A stretch of 64,000 nucleotides of DNA from the NCBI GenBank assembly GCA_024362935.1, contig JANCRA010000014.1, positions 1,755,001-1,819,000 on the forward strand, read 5' to 3'. The stretch's first letter is position 1; every line of letters starts with the position of its first letter. A program made the position numbers and the translations under genes. The notes beneath the pieces were generated by a model. That model did no database searches and was not told where the DNA came from. It saw only the letters and a list, made by a program, of their open reading frames with translations. This document shows positions 22,251 to 34,990 of the stretch, in pieces. Source of the stretch: Setophaga petechia. Its lineage: Eukaryota > Chordata > Aves > Passeriformes > Parulidae.

Positions 22251-23050
22251 ACCCCACATGGAGTCCAAGGGCCTGCTCAGGACCTGCTCAGAGCTGATTG
22301 GGACCCATTTTGGGACCCTCTGGGAACGGCGGCGGCTGCGGAGCATCGGAGCATCGGGACAGGGAGTTTTCCAAACCCATCTCGCTGATGGAGCCACCCC
22401 GCAGTCACCCCTGAGATGGGGCCCCCCCAGAAGATGGGGGAGCTGTTTTTTAAGGGCAGACGATGCCAAACAAATCCGTTCCCTGCTCCAGCTGCTCCCG
22501 GCCAAGCTCCCAGGCACTTTCCCGGGCTGGGGAGGAACTCCTGCGGTCGTGGCCGCGTCCAGCACCCCCTGCACAAACGATAACATTGGAGCACTGTTTA
22601 TCCCTGTCCTCCAGGGCGGGTTTTTTGGGATTTAAGCAGTTTCAGAGCCCTAAAGCTCATGTTTACTTTCCTGATGAGTAAAGCCCCGGCGCTGGTGCGG
22701 GGGAGCCTCCGGAGCTGGTGTGAGGTTAAGGATGTGCTTAAAGGGCTAAAAATGGATTTTCTTTCTCTTTTCTCCATTTTTTTTTTTAAGCAAAGCCACA
22801 AAGCAGTAAAAAACCCATCCCTGGGACTGGTGCATGAGACCTGCAACCACCACCACCCCCTCCTTGGGCAGAGCCCTGGAGACAAAAATGGACTGTGGAC
22901 CTCAATTTGGGATTTTTTTGGCCCTAAACAGCCCTGATCCAGATCTGAAACCTTCCACCTGAAGGTGTTACTTGGTTTCAAGGGCCAGCACCCAATTTTG
23001 CCACAAATCTGTCACCAACCTCCTCAGAGACCAAGGAGTCTTCAGGAGAA
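22251..23050. other. Unique spacer, no gene recognised
   Basis: CpG-containing to about 22600, then AT-richer with a T-tract at about 22778. Nothing coding is recognisable. Confidence 0.4.
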
Positions 23051-23160
23051 TTGAGTCAGGAACCTGGATGGGGTTTGCTGGATCCTCAAAAGGAACCTGG
23101 ACGTGGTTTTGTGGACCCTCAAAAGGAACCTGGACATGGTTTTGTGGACCCTCAAAATCA
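23051..23160. repeat. Short tandem repeat, 33-bp unit x3
   Basis: Three copies of GGAACCTGGACGTGGTTTTG followed by TGGACCCTCAAAA. The first copy is the most diverged. Confidence 0.9.
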
Positions 23161-23907
23161 GGTCAAGTCATGGTTAGAAGAGATTAGGAATGGACCCCCC
23201 TTCTCCCACCCCATGAAACCCACAGGGGCTTTCCCAGGAAGCCGGGTTAGGTGGGAATTTTAGGTGAGAACACCTCCTCTCACAAAAGTTCATGTTTTCA
23301 TTTCCTTTGTAAAATTGGAAAGTAACTCTGAGGAGCTAGGACAGATCTCATGGCATCCTGAGATCCACCCCCACTGCCAAGCCAGTGGTGACACCTCAGT
23401 TCACCTGCTGGGATGGATGGAGGGAGTTTGTCCATCCCATCAGGAGCCAGGCTGGCACTCCCCCTTACAGTCCCAGATCTCTTAAAAATCTCCTTTTTCA
23501 GCAGTTCTGCTGAGGTCAGGACATCAGATCCTCACCATGACCTCGATTCCTCTCCTGGTTTTGGGTGATCTCCCTTTGGAAAGGTGTATCCCAACAGTTC
23601 CTTTTCCTAAAGTCAAGAATCAGCAATTTAAAAGCCATAAATCCCAAGAAATGCTGCTTAAACCAGAGGCGTCAGAACAGAAAGTCTCTTCCAGCCCAGA
23701 CTATTCCCAGATTCCATGATAACCATGGGAAGAAGTGTGATGGAGCTTCTCACACTGATAGTGTAACCACAGAAAAAAAAAAAAAGCCAGTCTGGGGATT
23801 TGAAGGCCATTTAAAGTTATTCCTGACTTATTCCATGCATGGACACCAACCACAGCAAGATGATGCCCCACAAAATCCCAGATGGAGCAGGGTGGGATGG
23901 GTGGGTG
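23161..23907. other. Unique spacer, no gene recognised
   Basis: Includes a 13-A tract at about 23773. No gene or element is recognised. Confidence 0.4.
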
Positions 23908-23995
23908 CTCTCCATCCATCCATCCATCCATTCATCCATCCATCCATCCATCCATCCATCCATCCATCCATCCATCCATCTCTCCATCCATCCTT
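23908..23995. repeat. (CCAT)n tetranucleotide microsatellite, locus 1
   Basis: About 22 CCAT tetramers with a few substitutions (TTCAT, TCTC). The same motif and strand recur 2.7 kb to the right. Confidence 0.97.
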
Positions 23996-25682
23996 CCCCC
24001 TCCCTCCCAGCTATCCCACGGAATGTGACTCAACTCTTTCATAACAAACACAAGTTGGGGAAAACCAAGGGAAAACAGAAAAAAAATAACCCAACCCAGG
24101 CAGCGGCAGCAGCACAGGCTTCCTTCAATAATAAACATCTAAAAATGTTAATTAAATCATGCTTTTCATGGAAAACGATGGGAAAATACTTTCACACAAT
24201 GCTCAAATCAACACAGATTTTTCTCTTTTTTTTTTTTTTCCCTCCATCTCCTCACAGCCAGAGGGATGGAGAGTGGGATGAGCTGAGGATCCGAGGGAGC
24301 CACTTTGTGCTGCAGGGAAGCATCTCCAGAGGACGCCAGATGACTTCACGTGCCATGAATGTGGCTCCCAACGAGCCTGTGGTAAACAGAGATATCAGAC
24401 CCAGATGTTTGATACTGGCCGCTCCTTTTGGGCGGCCTCGGCCTCCCAGTGGCGCTGGAAAACTGCAGGAAAGCTTGGGGACTTCTCATCTGGGAGTTCA
24501 TCCCTCCAAAAAGGGCATGGGAGAAACACCAGCCTTGGAGTTTGGGGTGGATAAGCCCAAAAAAGGGCAAGGTGGCACCTGGGAGGGTGAAGGGCTCCTG
24601 CAGTTTGGGGTTGCTCCCTCCAGATGTGCTGAAATCCCTCCGGGCAATAGCAAGGTCTTGGAGCACATCCACCCTTTTCCCTAAAACCCATCCTCAGGGA
24701 TGCTTTAGGGACAACTTCCAGGGTGTCCCAACAAGGTGAGCACACCTTGCACAGGGGTCTTGGTCTGGTTGCTGCCTCTGCATCTCCCCCAGAGCACTGC
24801 AGTGGGGCCATGTGGAGGTTTATGGAATAAATCCTGTCTGGCTGCAGGAGACATCACACAGACTGTTTTCCTCGTGTCTCCTTTCAGTCCTGGGTTCCAA
24901 AGGGTTGCCTGCAGAGGAGCTATGAGCCCTCTGCTCATTGCCAAAGCTGAGAAATGCTGGATCCTGGGTCCCTCCTGGACACAGCTGCTGTCCCAGCAAG
25001 ACCAGTGTCCCATCTCCAAGGACAGCAGATGGAGAGGGGCAGGCATGAGAGGCCGGGAGCAAATTCCTCTGCTGCCATCTGTGAGGACTTCATGGTCCAG
25101 GCATTCCCACAGGAATTCCTTCTGGGGCCTCTCCTGGTGGAGATCTCCTGATCTTGGAGCTCTTCTCTAACCTTGGTGAACCTGTGATCCTGTGGATCTA
25201 CAGCCTCTGCCAAGGTCACCTGGGAATGTTGGGGACCACCAACCCTCCCATCCCAAGCCCATTCCCACTTTTCAAGCTGGGAAAACCTCAGTGGGTGGGG
25301 AAGGCTGGGATGGCTTTGGGTGGCTCCTTGGTGGCTCTCCAGCAGCTCTGTCCTTCCCAAGTTGCAGGAATTCCCATGGAGCATGGCTGGGCTAGACGAT
25401 GAGGGGTGGACTCAGCTCCTCACCAGCTGCTGCCATTCTGGAATTGCTATTTAAAGCCTTGAGAATTCCTGGAAAAACCAACCCAGAGCGAGCAGAATGG
25501 CAAAGGAGAGGGAGCAGAAAGGGCATGTCTGGCACAGTTAATGGGCTCTGACACTTCCAGCAGCCACATTTTCCCCATTTTCTGGGATTCTCCAAGTGTG
25601 CCCTTGAGAACAGCTCTCACTGAGCCATCCCCAAAAAGCAACCAGACGAAAGCTGGTTAGGAAGCAGTCAAACAATAGACCA
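23996..25682. other. Unique region, no gene recognised
   Basis: AT-rich to about 24240, ending in a T-tract, then mixed composition. No exon, RNA or repeat family is recognised. Confidence 0.4.
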
Positions 25683-25750
25683 GCAGATCCCATGGATGGG
25701 CTCCAAGATCCCATGGATGGGCTCCAAGACCCCATGGATGGGCTCCAGCC
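25683..25750. repeat. Short tandem repeat, 21-bp unit x3
   Basis: Three almost identical copies of ATCCCATGGATGGGCTCCAA(G). Confidence 0.92.
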
Positions 25751-26732
25751 TGCCCCAAAAGTGGGAGGGTGAGCAAAAGCCGACTGAGAAGGGACAGGGA
25801 AGCAGGAGCCTTCCTCGAAACCCAGCAGCCACTGTGCTCCAGGCTGGGAGGAGACTGGGAGACACTTTGGGGTGGGACTGGAGTGGCCTGAGTCAGACAA
25901 AAGCATCCTGACAATAACGCTGCAGGGCCAGGAATTCAGTGGGAACCGAGCACTGGAAGTCGCCCAGCAGGATAATTGGGAGTGTGTGGAGCTGGCTGCT
26001 CCCAGCTGTTTGGGGAAAGCCAAATCTCTGCCACCATCCCCTGGGCGCTCCCTCCACCCTCTTGGAGGGAGCTCATCCCAGTTCTCATCCTCTCAATCCC
26101 ACAACTGACGCCGTCATTCCAGAGAGGAGAGAGCCCGGATCCGCTGCCTCCGCCCCTCGTCTGTTCTCCTTATTCTTGGATTGATGGAAGGATCCTCCTG
26201 GGAATGCCGTGGTGGAGCTGCCTCCCAGAGCAGCCAAAAGGAGCTGATGGAACTTTGGACACGGGCAGGGAGCCCGTCACTGAGAGGCTGAGCTTTGCTT
26301 CTCCAAGAAAATCCCTCCAGGAATGCTCCAACATCATCCAAGCACGTAGAGAATAGGTTGGAGCATCATATGGAGCATTCCCACATATTCCAGGAGCATT
26401 CCCACGTAATCCAGGAGCTTTCCCACATAATCAAGGAGCTCCACCCCAAAGCCAGGGATCCAACCTCAAAGCACAGTCCTCCCATCCAGCCTTGCTCTCT
26501 GCATCTCAGAGAGAATTCCTTGAGGAATTTTTCCAGCAGCAGCTCCCTTCACCCCACACGTGGCAGGGCCCTGCTGAGGGGGAGCAGCCCCAGTTGTGAC
26601 CCCAACCTTCTCCCAGTGGGATCCACCACGCTCCCAGGAAACCCTGCTGTGCTCACAGAACAAACCTCCCTGCATCCCCAGCTCCAAGGATGGCACCAGC
26701 CAGGAAAATTCAACATCAAAGCCAAGGTTCAT
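25751..26732. other. Unique spacer with a minor 27-bp repeat
   Basis: About three copies of GGAGCATTCCCACATATTCC-like sequence lie at 26365-26440. No gene is recognised. Confidence 0.4.
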
Positions 26733-27306
26733 CCCTTCATCCATCCATCCATCCATCCACCCATCCATCCATCATCCATCCATCATCCATCCATCATCCA
26801 TCCATCCATTCATCTTCCATCCATCATCCATCCATCCATCCATCCATCCATCCATCCATCCATCCATCATCCATCCATCATCCATCCATCCATCCATCCA
26901 TCCATCCATCCATCCATCATCCATCCATCATCCATCCATCCATCCATCCATCCATCCATCCATCCATCATCCATCCATCATCCATCCATCAATCCATCCA
27001 TCCATCCATCCATCCATCCATCCATCCATCCATCCATCATCCATCCATCCATCATCCATCCATCCATCCATCCATCCATCCATCCATCCATCCATCCCTC
27101 CCTCCATCCATCATCCATCCATCCATCATCCATCCATCCATCATCCATCCATCATCCATCCATCCATCCATCCATCCATCCATCCATCCATCCCTCCCTC
27201 CATCCATCATCCATCCATCCATCATCCATCTATCCATCCATCCATCATCCATCCATCCATCCATCCATCCATCATCCATCCATTCATCTTCCATCCATCC
27301 ATCGAC
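26733..27306. repeat. (CCAT)n array, locus 2, with CAT slips and a ~96-bp higher-order unit
   Basis: About 570 bp of CCAT tetramers broken at intervals by the loss of one C (CATCATCC), giving 4+4+3 patterns. A CCATCCCTCCCTCCATCC block appears near 27094 and again near 27190, which shows that a ~96-bp segment was duplicated. The His/Pro/Ser/Ile-rich open frames (up to 418 codons) are artefacts. Confidence 0.97.
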
Positions 27307-29283
27307 TTGGGACAGCAGCGGGGGAAAAAAACACCCCCAAAACTGGGCAGAAAAGGGTCAGGCTGCATTTTTGGGAGCAGAGTTTTGTTGACGCTGTTGC
27401 TGCCAAGGGGAGGGGGGCGAGGGAAGGAGGAGAGGCCATGGACAGTACAGAGGGTCACCAGGAAAAATGCAGATTCTGTGAGGAGCAGCCCTTGGACACG
27501 CTGGGAAACGCTTCCAAAGTGCTCCAGAAGCTTCACCCCAGACTAAAGTAAACAAACCCCACAGAGGGACAGATCCAGCCCCTTCCCAGGATGGTGTCCA
27601 AGCATCTCCAATTCCTTCACTGCAGGCTGAGAAAGGACAGGATTCAACCACGACCCAGCCAGGTCATGTCAACTTTCCCAGCACGATGTCAGCAGCCACA
27701 GCCCAATTTTCTTTGGATATCCATCACCCTTTGGAAGCTGGAAATGCCTTTTTTTACTCCCCTTTTTCCATGCTAGGGTTTGCTTTCTCCCATCACCTAA
27801 GATGTAGGGATGGTGCTGAAGTTTGGCTGAGATTTCACCAGTCTGGAATGGGAAAAAACTTGGAAAAGTTGTAGGTTTTGTTTTGCACAGCATAGTTGTA
27901 GATTTGCTTTGGCTGTTTTATTCTGTTTCATTTTATCTTTAAAATTTTTGTTGTATTTACATCTTAATTAAGAAAATATCATCTCTGGGACCCAGCACAA
28001 GCCCCAGGAGCAGCCATGGAGATGCCAATCCCTGGCCAAACCCAGCAAAGATCAATAAACCACAAAAGATTTGCTGTTCCCAACAACTCCTGCTTAGCAG
28101 CCCAATTCCCATGGAAAAAGGGGACTTTTCCAGAGCAAGAATCACCACTCAGCACTTTGCAAATCCAAACTCCAAGTAAATCATCCCAGCCCCAGGTGGG
28201 GGGTTGGAAAAACAGATTTTTTTAGTTCACTGCAAATTCCAGTGAACTTGGAGGGGGCAACACTCTGAGGGCAGCTCTGAGAATAAACTGGAGGCTGGAT
28301 GAGCTGAAAAGCTGTGGGAAAAGCCTCATCTAGACCAAATCCATCTCAACCATTGTGGCATTTTGACTTTTTCAGAGGAAACCAAGGGTGCTCCCATTCC
28401 CCACTGGAATTTTGTGATGTTCCAGGTATTTTAGGATGTTTTTCCCTTCTGAGTGTCCGAGGGAAGCAGCACAGGATCTGTGTCCTTCTTTTTCCCTTCA
28501 GCAAAACTGTTCCGACCAGAATTTCCCTTCCATCCACGCTGCCTCGCTAAGGGACAGCCTGGATTTCTCAGGACTCTCATCTTTCCCTTTGTTTTGTTTC
28601 CCAGGGATTTCTCCTTCCCCTGTCTTAACTCCTGGAGTTTGGGGCACAATAATTTCCTGCAGGCGGCCGGAGCCGTGTGACCTTTATGAAACAACCCAGG
28701 GAGCACCTCCATCCCCAAACCTGCACTCCAAAACCCATTTCTTGGATTTTGGAAATCCAAATCTTCCTTCCTTGGGAGCAGAAGGGCCCCTGGTGCCAGC
28801 CAGCCCCAGCTCTGCAAAGCCACGGCACTGAATGTGTGCAAAATTCCTGCTGGAGTCACCGGAGCCAGAGATGGGTTCAGAGCACAGCAGCAACACTTTG
28901 GGAAAAGCCAATTTTTGTGATTCCTCCATCCCTGCACAGCTTCAACAGCTGTTCCTAACCACGATATCCAAGGAAAATCTGTCCTCCCCAGGTGGGAAAC
29001 ACCACTGTGCAGGGAAGTGCAGCTCCATCCAAGCTCCATCATTGCTGCATCCCAGCGCTGTCCCAGAGACCTTGGATGGCAAAAAGTGACCCCCAAAAAG
29101 TGACCCTGGAGCACTTCCAACCCCCCACGAGCCTCTCTTGCCTTCCCATTCCTCTTTTCCCGGCAGCTTTCCCAACATCTCCCGTGAAAACCCAAGGGAA
29201 TTGCATTTCAAAGGAGCTGCGAGTGGAGCTGACACCTCGATCTGCCAGGGCATGAATCACGCTCACGTTATCAGCCAGCGGGA
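27307..29283. other. Unique region with a 200-250-codon minus-strand open frame
   Basis: A minus-strand frame is open from 29195 (a TTG; the first ATG is about 50 codons inside) to 28431 without tandem repeats. I recognise no domain, and a plus-strand frame overlaps it. It is more likely chance than a gene. Confidence 0.3.
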
Positions 29284-29492
29284 GAGAATTCCAGGATCCA
29301 GCCGGGAACAGCTCCAGGCTGCGGGGTTGTTTGGGCAGGAGAGAATTCCAGGATCCAGCCGGGAACAGCTCCAGGCTGCGGGGTTGTTTGGACAGGAGAG
29401 AATTCCAGGATCCAGCCGGGATGTGGGGTTGTTTGGACAGGAGAGAATTCCAGGATCCAGCCGGGAGCAGCTCCAGGCTGCGGGGTTGTTTG
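29284..29492. repeat. Minisatellite, 57-bp unit x3 plus one deleted copy
   Basis: Units start at GAGAATTCC at 29284, 29341, 29398 and 29443. They contain GGATCCAGCCGGGAACAGC, TCCAGGCTGCGGGGTTG and TTTGGACAG. The third copy lacks 12 bp (the CAGCTCCAGGCT region). Copies are otherwise nearly identical, so the expansion is recent. Confidence 0.96.
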
Positions 29493-30689
29493 GCATGATC
29501 CACTCGGCTCCTCTCCCGCTGCTGGTATCATTTCATTTCAAAGCGTTGTGGAAGAAGAGAAATCAAGGAAAAAAGGGGGAAAAAAGGATTTTCTGGGGCT
29601 GGCCCCTGCTGGAGAACTGAAATCTTTCAGCACAAAATGTGTTTTTTCAAGATATTTGCTTTGCTTCCCGTGGTGGGAAAGGGGTTTATTTATGGGATTA
29701 TTATCCACTAAAGCAGGAGGAATTTGAGAATTCCTTAAGTGGCATCTTGGCCTGCTGGTTTTAGGAGCCTTCAGATTCAGCTGGATCCATGGAAAAGTCA
29801 CTTTTCACTCCACACACCACCCCAAAAAGCCGCTCTCCTCCAAATCCACCCAAACTTTCCAGGGCTTCTCCTCGCTCCAGCGCTCGCCCACATCCACCCT
29901 GCTCCAGCAGATCTTCCCCGCTTCCCTGCCAGCTTGGAGCAAGTTCACGGGAGCAGCCCAGCCAAGACAAGCCATTTCTGGGATATTTTTGAAAGGTTTG
30001 GGTTGGAGTTTTTGCTCCCTTTGGACAGATGGAGCAGCAGCTCTGCCGAGGGAGAACTCGCTGCTCCGAGCTGGGGCAGAGCAGTTGATTCCCAATAAAT
30101 TGTGGTGATTTCCCAGTTTACAGAGGAAATGAAAACGTAAGGTTTGGTCAGAGGAGGATTTCACTTACAAATCCCACCTAACCTGGGTTTTGTGGAGTGG
30201 GAGAAGAGGGTCCATTCCCTCACGTGAGCAGAGGACATTTCACACTCACACAGTCTAAAAAAGGCCAGGTTTAGATGGATTCTGGGAACCTGAGCCAGTT
30301 TTGCATCCTCTGCTGCCTGGTTATTTTATTCCTGATAAATATCTCCCCCTCCCAAGCCCTCATCCCTTACAAGAAGTCACCTGCCATGAGGATCAGGTGG
30401 GACACAGGGACCTAAAGCAACTCCTTGATTTTACAGCCGAATCCCAGGGCACTGACCCAGTTTCTTTTACTTTTTCCACATGTAAAGATGATTTGAGCCA
30501 TACAAAGCTGAGATGTTCATCCCACCCCAGCCTCTGGATGTTATCCCATTGGGATTGACACGGATATTGACCACAGGCAGCTGGAAAATCCCATTTTCCA
30601 CTTCCCCACATGGGCAAACCAGTCCTGGTCACCAACAGAAACACCACCAGGGGGAATATTTGGGATGAAGATTTGTCTCCAAGAACCAA
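29493..30689. other. Unique region, no gene recognised
   Basis: Mixed composition with no array. Nothing coding is recognisable. Confidence 0.4.
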
Positions 30690-30884
30690 TGGATACCTTC
30701 TTCCCTGTGAGGGTGGGGAGGCACTGACAGAAGTTTTCCAGAGAAGCTGTGGCTGTCCCTGGAAGTATCCAAGGTGAGGATGGACGGGGCTTGGAGCAAC
30801 CTGGGATAGCAGAAGGTGTCCCATGGATGGAAGGTGGAATGGGATGAGCTTTCAGATCCCTCCCAATCCCAAACCATTCCACGG
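30690..30884 (+). mobile_element. CR1 LINE 3'-end fragment
   Basis: Sense orientation: TTCTTCCCTGTGAGGGTGGG, AGAGAAGCTGTGGCTGTCCC, GGGCTTGGAGCAACCTGGG and a GGGATGAGCTTTCAGATCCC tail ending at AAACCATTCC. Confidence 0.93.
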
Positions 30885-31016
30885 CCGCCCCGCCTTGGGA
30901 GGAGTGGAGAGGAAGAGCCAAGCTCTTCATCCACACACGGATGAAGAGTTCCAGAGGCAGAGCCAGAAGGACAGGTACCTCCCGGGAGTGTCTGTGGCCG
31001 TGGCTGCCTGCCAAGC

Positions 31017-31069
31017 CCTCCTCCTCCTCCTCCTCCTCCTCCTCCTCCTCCTCCTCCTCCTCCTCCTCC
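31017..31069. repeat. (TCC)n trinucleotide microsatellite
   Basis: About 17 uninterrupted CTC/TCC triplets. Frames crossing it contain poly-Leu, poly-Ser or, on the minus strand, poly-Glu, poly-Arg or poly-Gly. I take these as artefacts because the flanking residues show no conserved protein character. Confidence 0.97.
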
Positions 31070-31680
31070 CGCTCGCGTTTCCACGGGAGCATCTCCCGCC
31101 TCCACCATTGTTCCCGGTCCCACCTGCTCCCGATCCCCCCCTGTGCCCCCAGGCTTTGGGAACCAGCCTCAGCACGCGGGATGTTGTTTTTAGCAGCCTG
31201 ACAGATGCCAAACCTGAGCGCAGCGCTTGATAAACCCAAGGTCAGGAAGGAATTTTAACTCCACTTAATTGCTGGGAGGCACCTGGGATCCGAAACACAC
31301 CCAGGCAGGCGGTGGAGAGGCAGCTCGGGAGGGAAAAGCTGCAGAGAGAATGAAGGGATTAACTCGATTTCTTGTTTGGGTTGGGTTTTTTTAATGGAAA
31401 TCCCGCTTTCTGCCAAGTTTTCTTGGAGCAAACGTTTCTGTCCTGCTGCCAGCCCTGCCAGCCTCAAGGAGGCAAAATTCCTGAGTCAGGTTTCGCCAGG
31501 CAAAGCGATGCTGCCTTCAAAATAATTCCACTGGGGAAAAAAGGGGTGGATTTTCTATTCTCTCCTCACTCTGACAACGTTTTCTTGGGCTTCTAGCTCT
31601 ACCATTTTTAGTCCAAATAAACCTGGGAATCTCCAGGAATCTCCGGCAGCTGAGGATTTGAGAGAGTCAGTGAGCACCGT
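31070..31680. other. Unique spacer, no gene recognised
   Basis: No array or recognisable element. Confidence 0.4.
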
Positions 31681-32083
31681 GGGATTTGGGGTACCACTGT
31701 TACACGATCTGGGGTGCCATTTTCCAAGAATTTGGGGTGCCACTGTTCCAAGATCTGGGGTGCCACTGTCCCAGGATTTGGGGTCCCAGTGCTCCAGGAT
31801 TTGGTGCCACTGCTTGAGGATTTGGTGCCACTGTCCCAGGATTTGGGGTGCCACTGCTTGAGGATTTGGTGTCACTGCTCCAGGATTTGGGTGCCACTGT
31901 TCCAGGATTTGGGGTGCCACTGCTCCAGGATTTGGGGTCCCAGTGCTCCAGGATTTGGGGTGCCACTGCTTGAGGATTTGGTGCCACTGTCCCAGGATTT
32001 GGGGTGCCACTGCTTGAGGATTTGGTGCCACTGTCCCAGGATTTGGGGTGCCACTGTCCCAGGATTTGGTGCCACTGTCCCAT
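31681..32083. repeat. Minisatellite, 21-24-bp unit
   Basis: About seventeen copies of GGATTTGGGGTGCCACTGTC(CCA) and the shorter GGATTTGGTGCCACTGCTTG(A). The long and short forms alternate in places, suggesting a two-unit higher-order repeat. Confidence 0.94.
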
Positions 32084-32739
32084 CTGGGGACCTGAATTCC
32101 TGCTGGGGGCTGCTTCCCATCTTCATCCCACAGTTCCATCCCTCTCCCCATCCTGGTCTGGATCCATCCACTGGAGGGGAATCCTCCTGGGAGTTTTCCA
32201 GCCCAGCACCCATCACAGCTGTGGCCTCCAAGCCAGGGATAAATCCCTTTCCCTGCTCCCAGCCGCTGGATGCAGCAATCTGGCGCATCCGAGCCCTCGC
32301 TCCTGGGCCGCCGCCTCTCGCGCTGCCCTCCCTTCCAAGAAAAATGGAAACAGGAGACAAAGGAACTTTCCTACGCCGCATCCAGGCCTGCCTGCTGCCA
32401 GACGAGCATCGGGAGGTCGTCTGAACGTGCAAATCCCGATTGCTCCCAAGGAAAACCAGCAACAGCCAGAGCCCGAGCACAAAGCGGGAGCTCCAGCTCA
32501 GCCTTTGGCAGGAGCTGCTGCCACGGCCAGGTGCAGAGTTGGGATGGAGTCACCAAAAGGGGATGAGGTGGGATTTTTCCCCTCAGGAATATTTTTAGCA
32601 GCCCAGAATTCCCTGTCCTGCCTCTCCTTGTGCTGAGGTTTGCCCTGAGGGGCTCCTGGAGCTGCTGGGATGTGCCGGGTCTGGTGTTTGAGCTCACCAG
32701 GGCTTTGCCAGAAGGGAGAGGATCCCTGTGCTGGAATTC
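32084..32739. other. Unique spacer, partly CpG-rich
   Basis: CpG is frequent around 32270-32420. No gene is recognised. Confidence 0.4.
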
Positions 32740-32897
32740 CCAGAGAAGCTGCGGCTGCCTCTGGATCCCTGGAAGTGTCCAAGGCCAGGTTGGATGGGGC
32801 TTGGAGCAATCTGGAATACTGGGAGGTGTCCCTGCCATGGCAGGGGGTGGAATGAGATGAGCTTTGGGGTCCCTTCCAACCCAACTCATTCCATGCG
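32740..32897 (+). mobile_element. CR1 LINE 3'-end fragment
   Basis: Sense orientation: CAGAGAAGCTGCGGCTGCC, GTGTCCAAGGCCAGGTTGG, GGGGCTTGGAGCAATCTGG, GGTGTCCCTGCCATGGCAGG and GGTCCCTTCCAACCCAACTC. Confidence 0.94.
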
Positions 32898-34236
32898 AGA
32901 TGAGATCTCTGGATTTGGTTTGGAGGGATCCAGAACAAGCTGGATCAGATTGAAATTGTTGTTCTGTTGAAGACACGGTGATCTCCAAATGGAGAATCCA
33001 GACAACAGCAGGAACAATCCCCCTCAGGAATATCTGGGATGAGGAAGTGCTGCAGATCCTGTCCCCACACTGGTGTTCCCATTTTTCCATCACATCCCCA
33101 TTGAACCCAAGGAGCTGGTACAGGAAAATCGATCCCTAATTCCAATTATTTATGGGTGTCTTGACATGGCCCCAAGCTGGAGCCCCATCCCAACATCCCC
33201 AGTGGATCTGAACAAAGCTTTATCTCCAGTCGATGAAAGAGAAATTAATGAATTGTAGGAAATTAAAAATTCATGGGTTTTGTCACCACCTCCACCCCAC
33301 AAGTTCCACATTTTGCTCAGCAGAACCAGGCAGGCACCATTTCTTGATCAACCTTTTGAAATTCCAACCTTCTTGGGAGGACATCCAGTAAAATCTGACC
33401 TTTCCTCAAACACCCGTAAACCTTCTCAATTTTTTTTCACTTTGCTTTAAGATTCCCTGTTTTTATTGGGCCCCAAATGCTGAGTTATTCCTCATTTTTA
33501 TTTTCCTGCCTTTTTTATTTCCCTCCCCTTTTCTTGCCACCGAATCCGGCGGGGAGCATCCCAGAGGAGGGGGAGTTTTTCCACCCTTTCTGGTAGCAAA
33601 TTCCTTTGGTTGCATTTGAGCCTTTTGTGGCTTCAAAGGAACAGCTTGAGCTCCACAAGGCTCCGGATTGGCCAAGGAAACCTGAAACATCCCAAGATTC
33701 CTAAGGGCAGAAGAATTTTTAAAAGGTTACATCGTGGAAAAAGAAAATCTGGAAACCTTGCAGAAGCCAGGAGCTTCCTTGGATGCTCCAGCAAAAAAAA
33801 GGGCAGAAGAGGGGGAGGGAACATCAAAATTCCCCCCTGGAAGCAAATTCCACCCGACAGAAGGAAAAGCATTTGATGTCCTGCAAAGCCAAAGTGGTAA
33901 AGAGCTTTCCTGACCCTTTTCCCAGATCCATGGGGATAATTTTCCCTCCATTTTCTGGCACAGCATTCCAAAGGCACCCTGTGCTGTCCCTAGGGGCTTC
34001 CAAACCCATTTTTCATGGGAATATTTCTATTTCTCATTCACTTTCTCAAGGCCCTTTTAGCACAAATCCCTAAATTTTGGGATTAAACCTGCAGAGGGAA
34101 TATCCCAAATTCCCTCTGCTGGGGTTTGGGAGCTGTCAGGCAAGTCCTGAGCATGGGGCTTTGGGTTTGGAAGAAAATCCTTTGATCCTTCCCTAATATT
34201 CAGTCTAACAGGTATTTTTGCCACTTGGCTGGGGAA
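32898..34236. other. Unique region, no gene recognised
   Basis: AT-richer than the average of the window, with no array and no recognisable exon. Confidence 0.4.
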
Positions 34237-34776
34237 TGGAATGGAATAAAATAAAATAAGAAAACAAACAAATAATAAAGAAAATAAAATAAAAATGGAA
34301 ATAAAATAAAAATTGAAATAAAATAAAAATTGAAATAAAATTAAACAGAAATAAAAAGAAAAAATTATATTTAAAAAAGAAATGGCATCAAAAGAATGAA
34401 ATAAAAAGTAAAACCAAAAAATAAAATAAAAATAAAAATTACTGAAATAAAATGAAGAGGAATAAGTAGTAATTAAATAAAAGAAGGAAATAAAAAGACA
34501 AAAATAAAAGTGAAATGAAAAATAATTTAAAAAATAAATAAAAAGTAAAATAGAATTAAAATCAGGAGTAAGATAAAAAATCAAAATGAAAAATAAAATA
34601 GAAATATAAGCATAAAGGAAATAAGTCAAATAAAAATACAAAAATAAACCTAAATAAATATTATAAATAAATAAACAAACCAAAAATTAATAAAAATAAA
34701 AGTAAAATAAAAATGAAAATAAAATAAAATTTAGAAAAACAGAAAAAAAAAATTAAATTAAATTATAAAAAAAAAT
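34237..34776. repeat. A-rich low-complexity block (AAATA/AAAAT-like)
   Basis: About 540 bp in which A dominates the plus strand and C is nearly absent, built from shifting AATAAA, AAAAT and GAAATA words. It contains many AATAAA hexamers, so computational poly(A)-site calls here are unreliable. The Phe/Tyr/Leu-rich minus frame is an artefact. Confidence 0.93.
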
Positions 34777-34990
34777 TCCCCCTTTCCAAACCCGCTGGAG
34801 CAGCCTGGATTGCACAATCCCATAAAACCCGGAGCAAACTCTGGGCTCTGGAGCAAAGTTTCCTATGGAAAACCAAGGAAGGCAAGGGGCTGGAGGGAGC
34901 TTGGGAATGGCTTTAGCAGGGCCATCCCCAGGGCAGGCGCTGCCTCCTGTCCCTGGAAAAGGGAAGAAGGGAACCTGCAGGGAGCTGATC

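Noticed and set aside
26295..27551. 418-codon plus frame with a long His/Pro/Ser/Ile repeat
   Set aside because: Translation of the CCAT microsatellite. The other two plus frames give the same repeat over the same region.
30541..31239. Frames with poly-Glu or poly-Leu suggesting a homopolymer-containing protein
   Set aside because: The run is a TCC microsatellite, and part of the frame is the CR1 fragment at 30690. No true exon structure.
34237..34776. Many AATAAA hexamers as poly(A) signals
   Set aside because: The A-rich block produces AATAAA by composition alone, with no GU-rich elements following.
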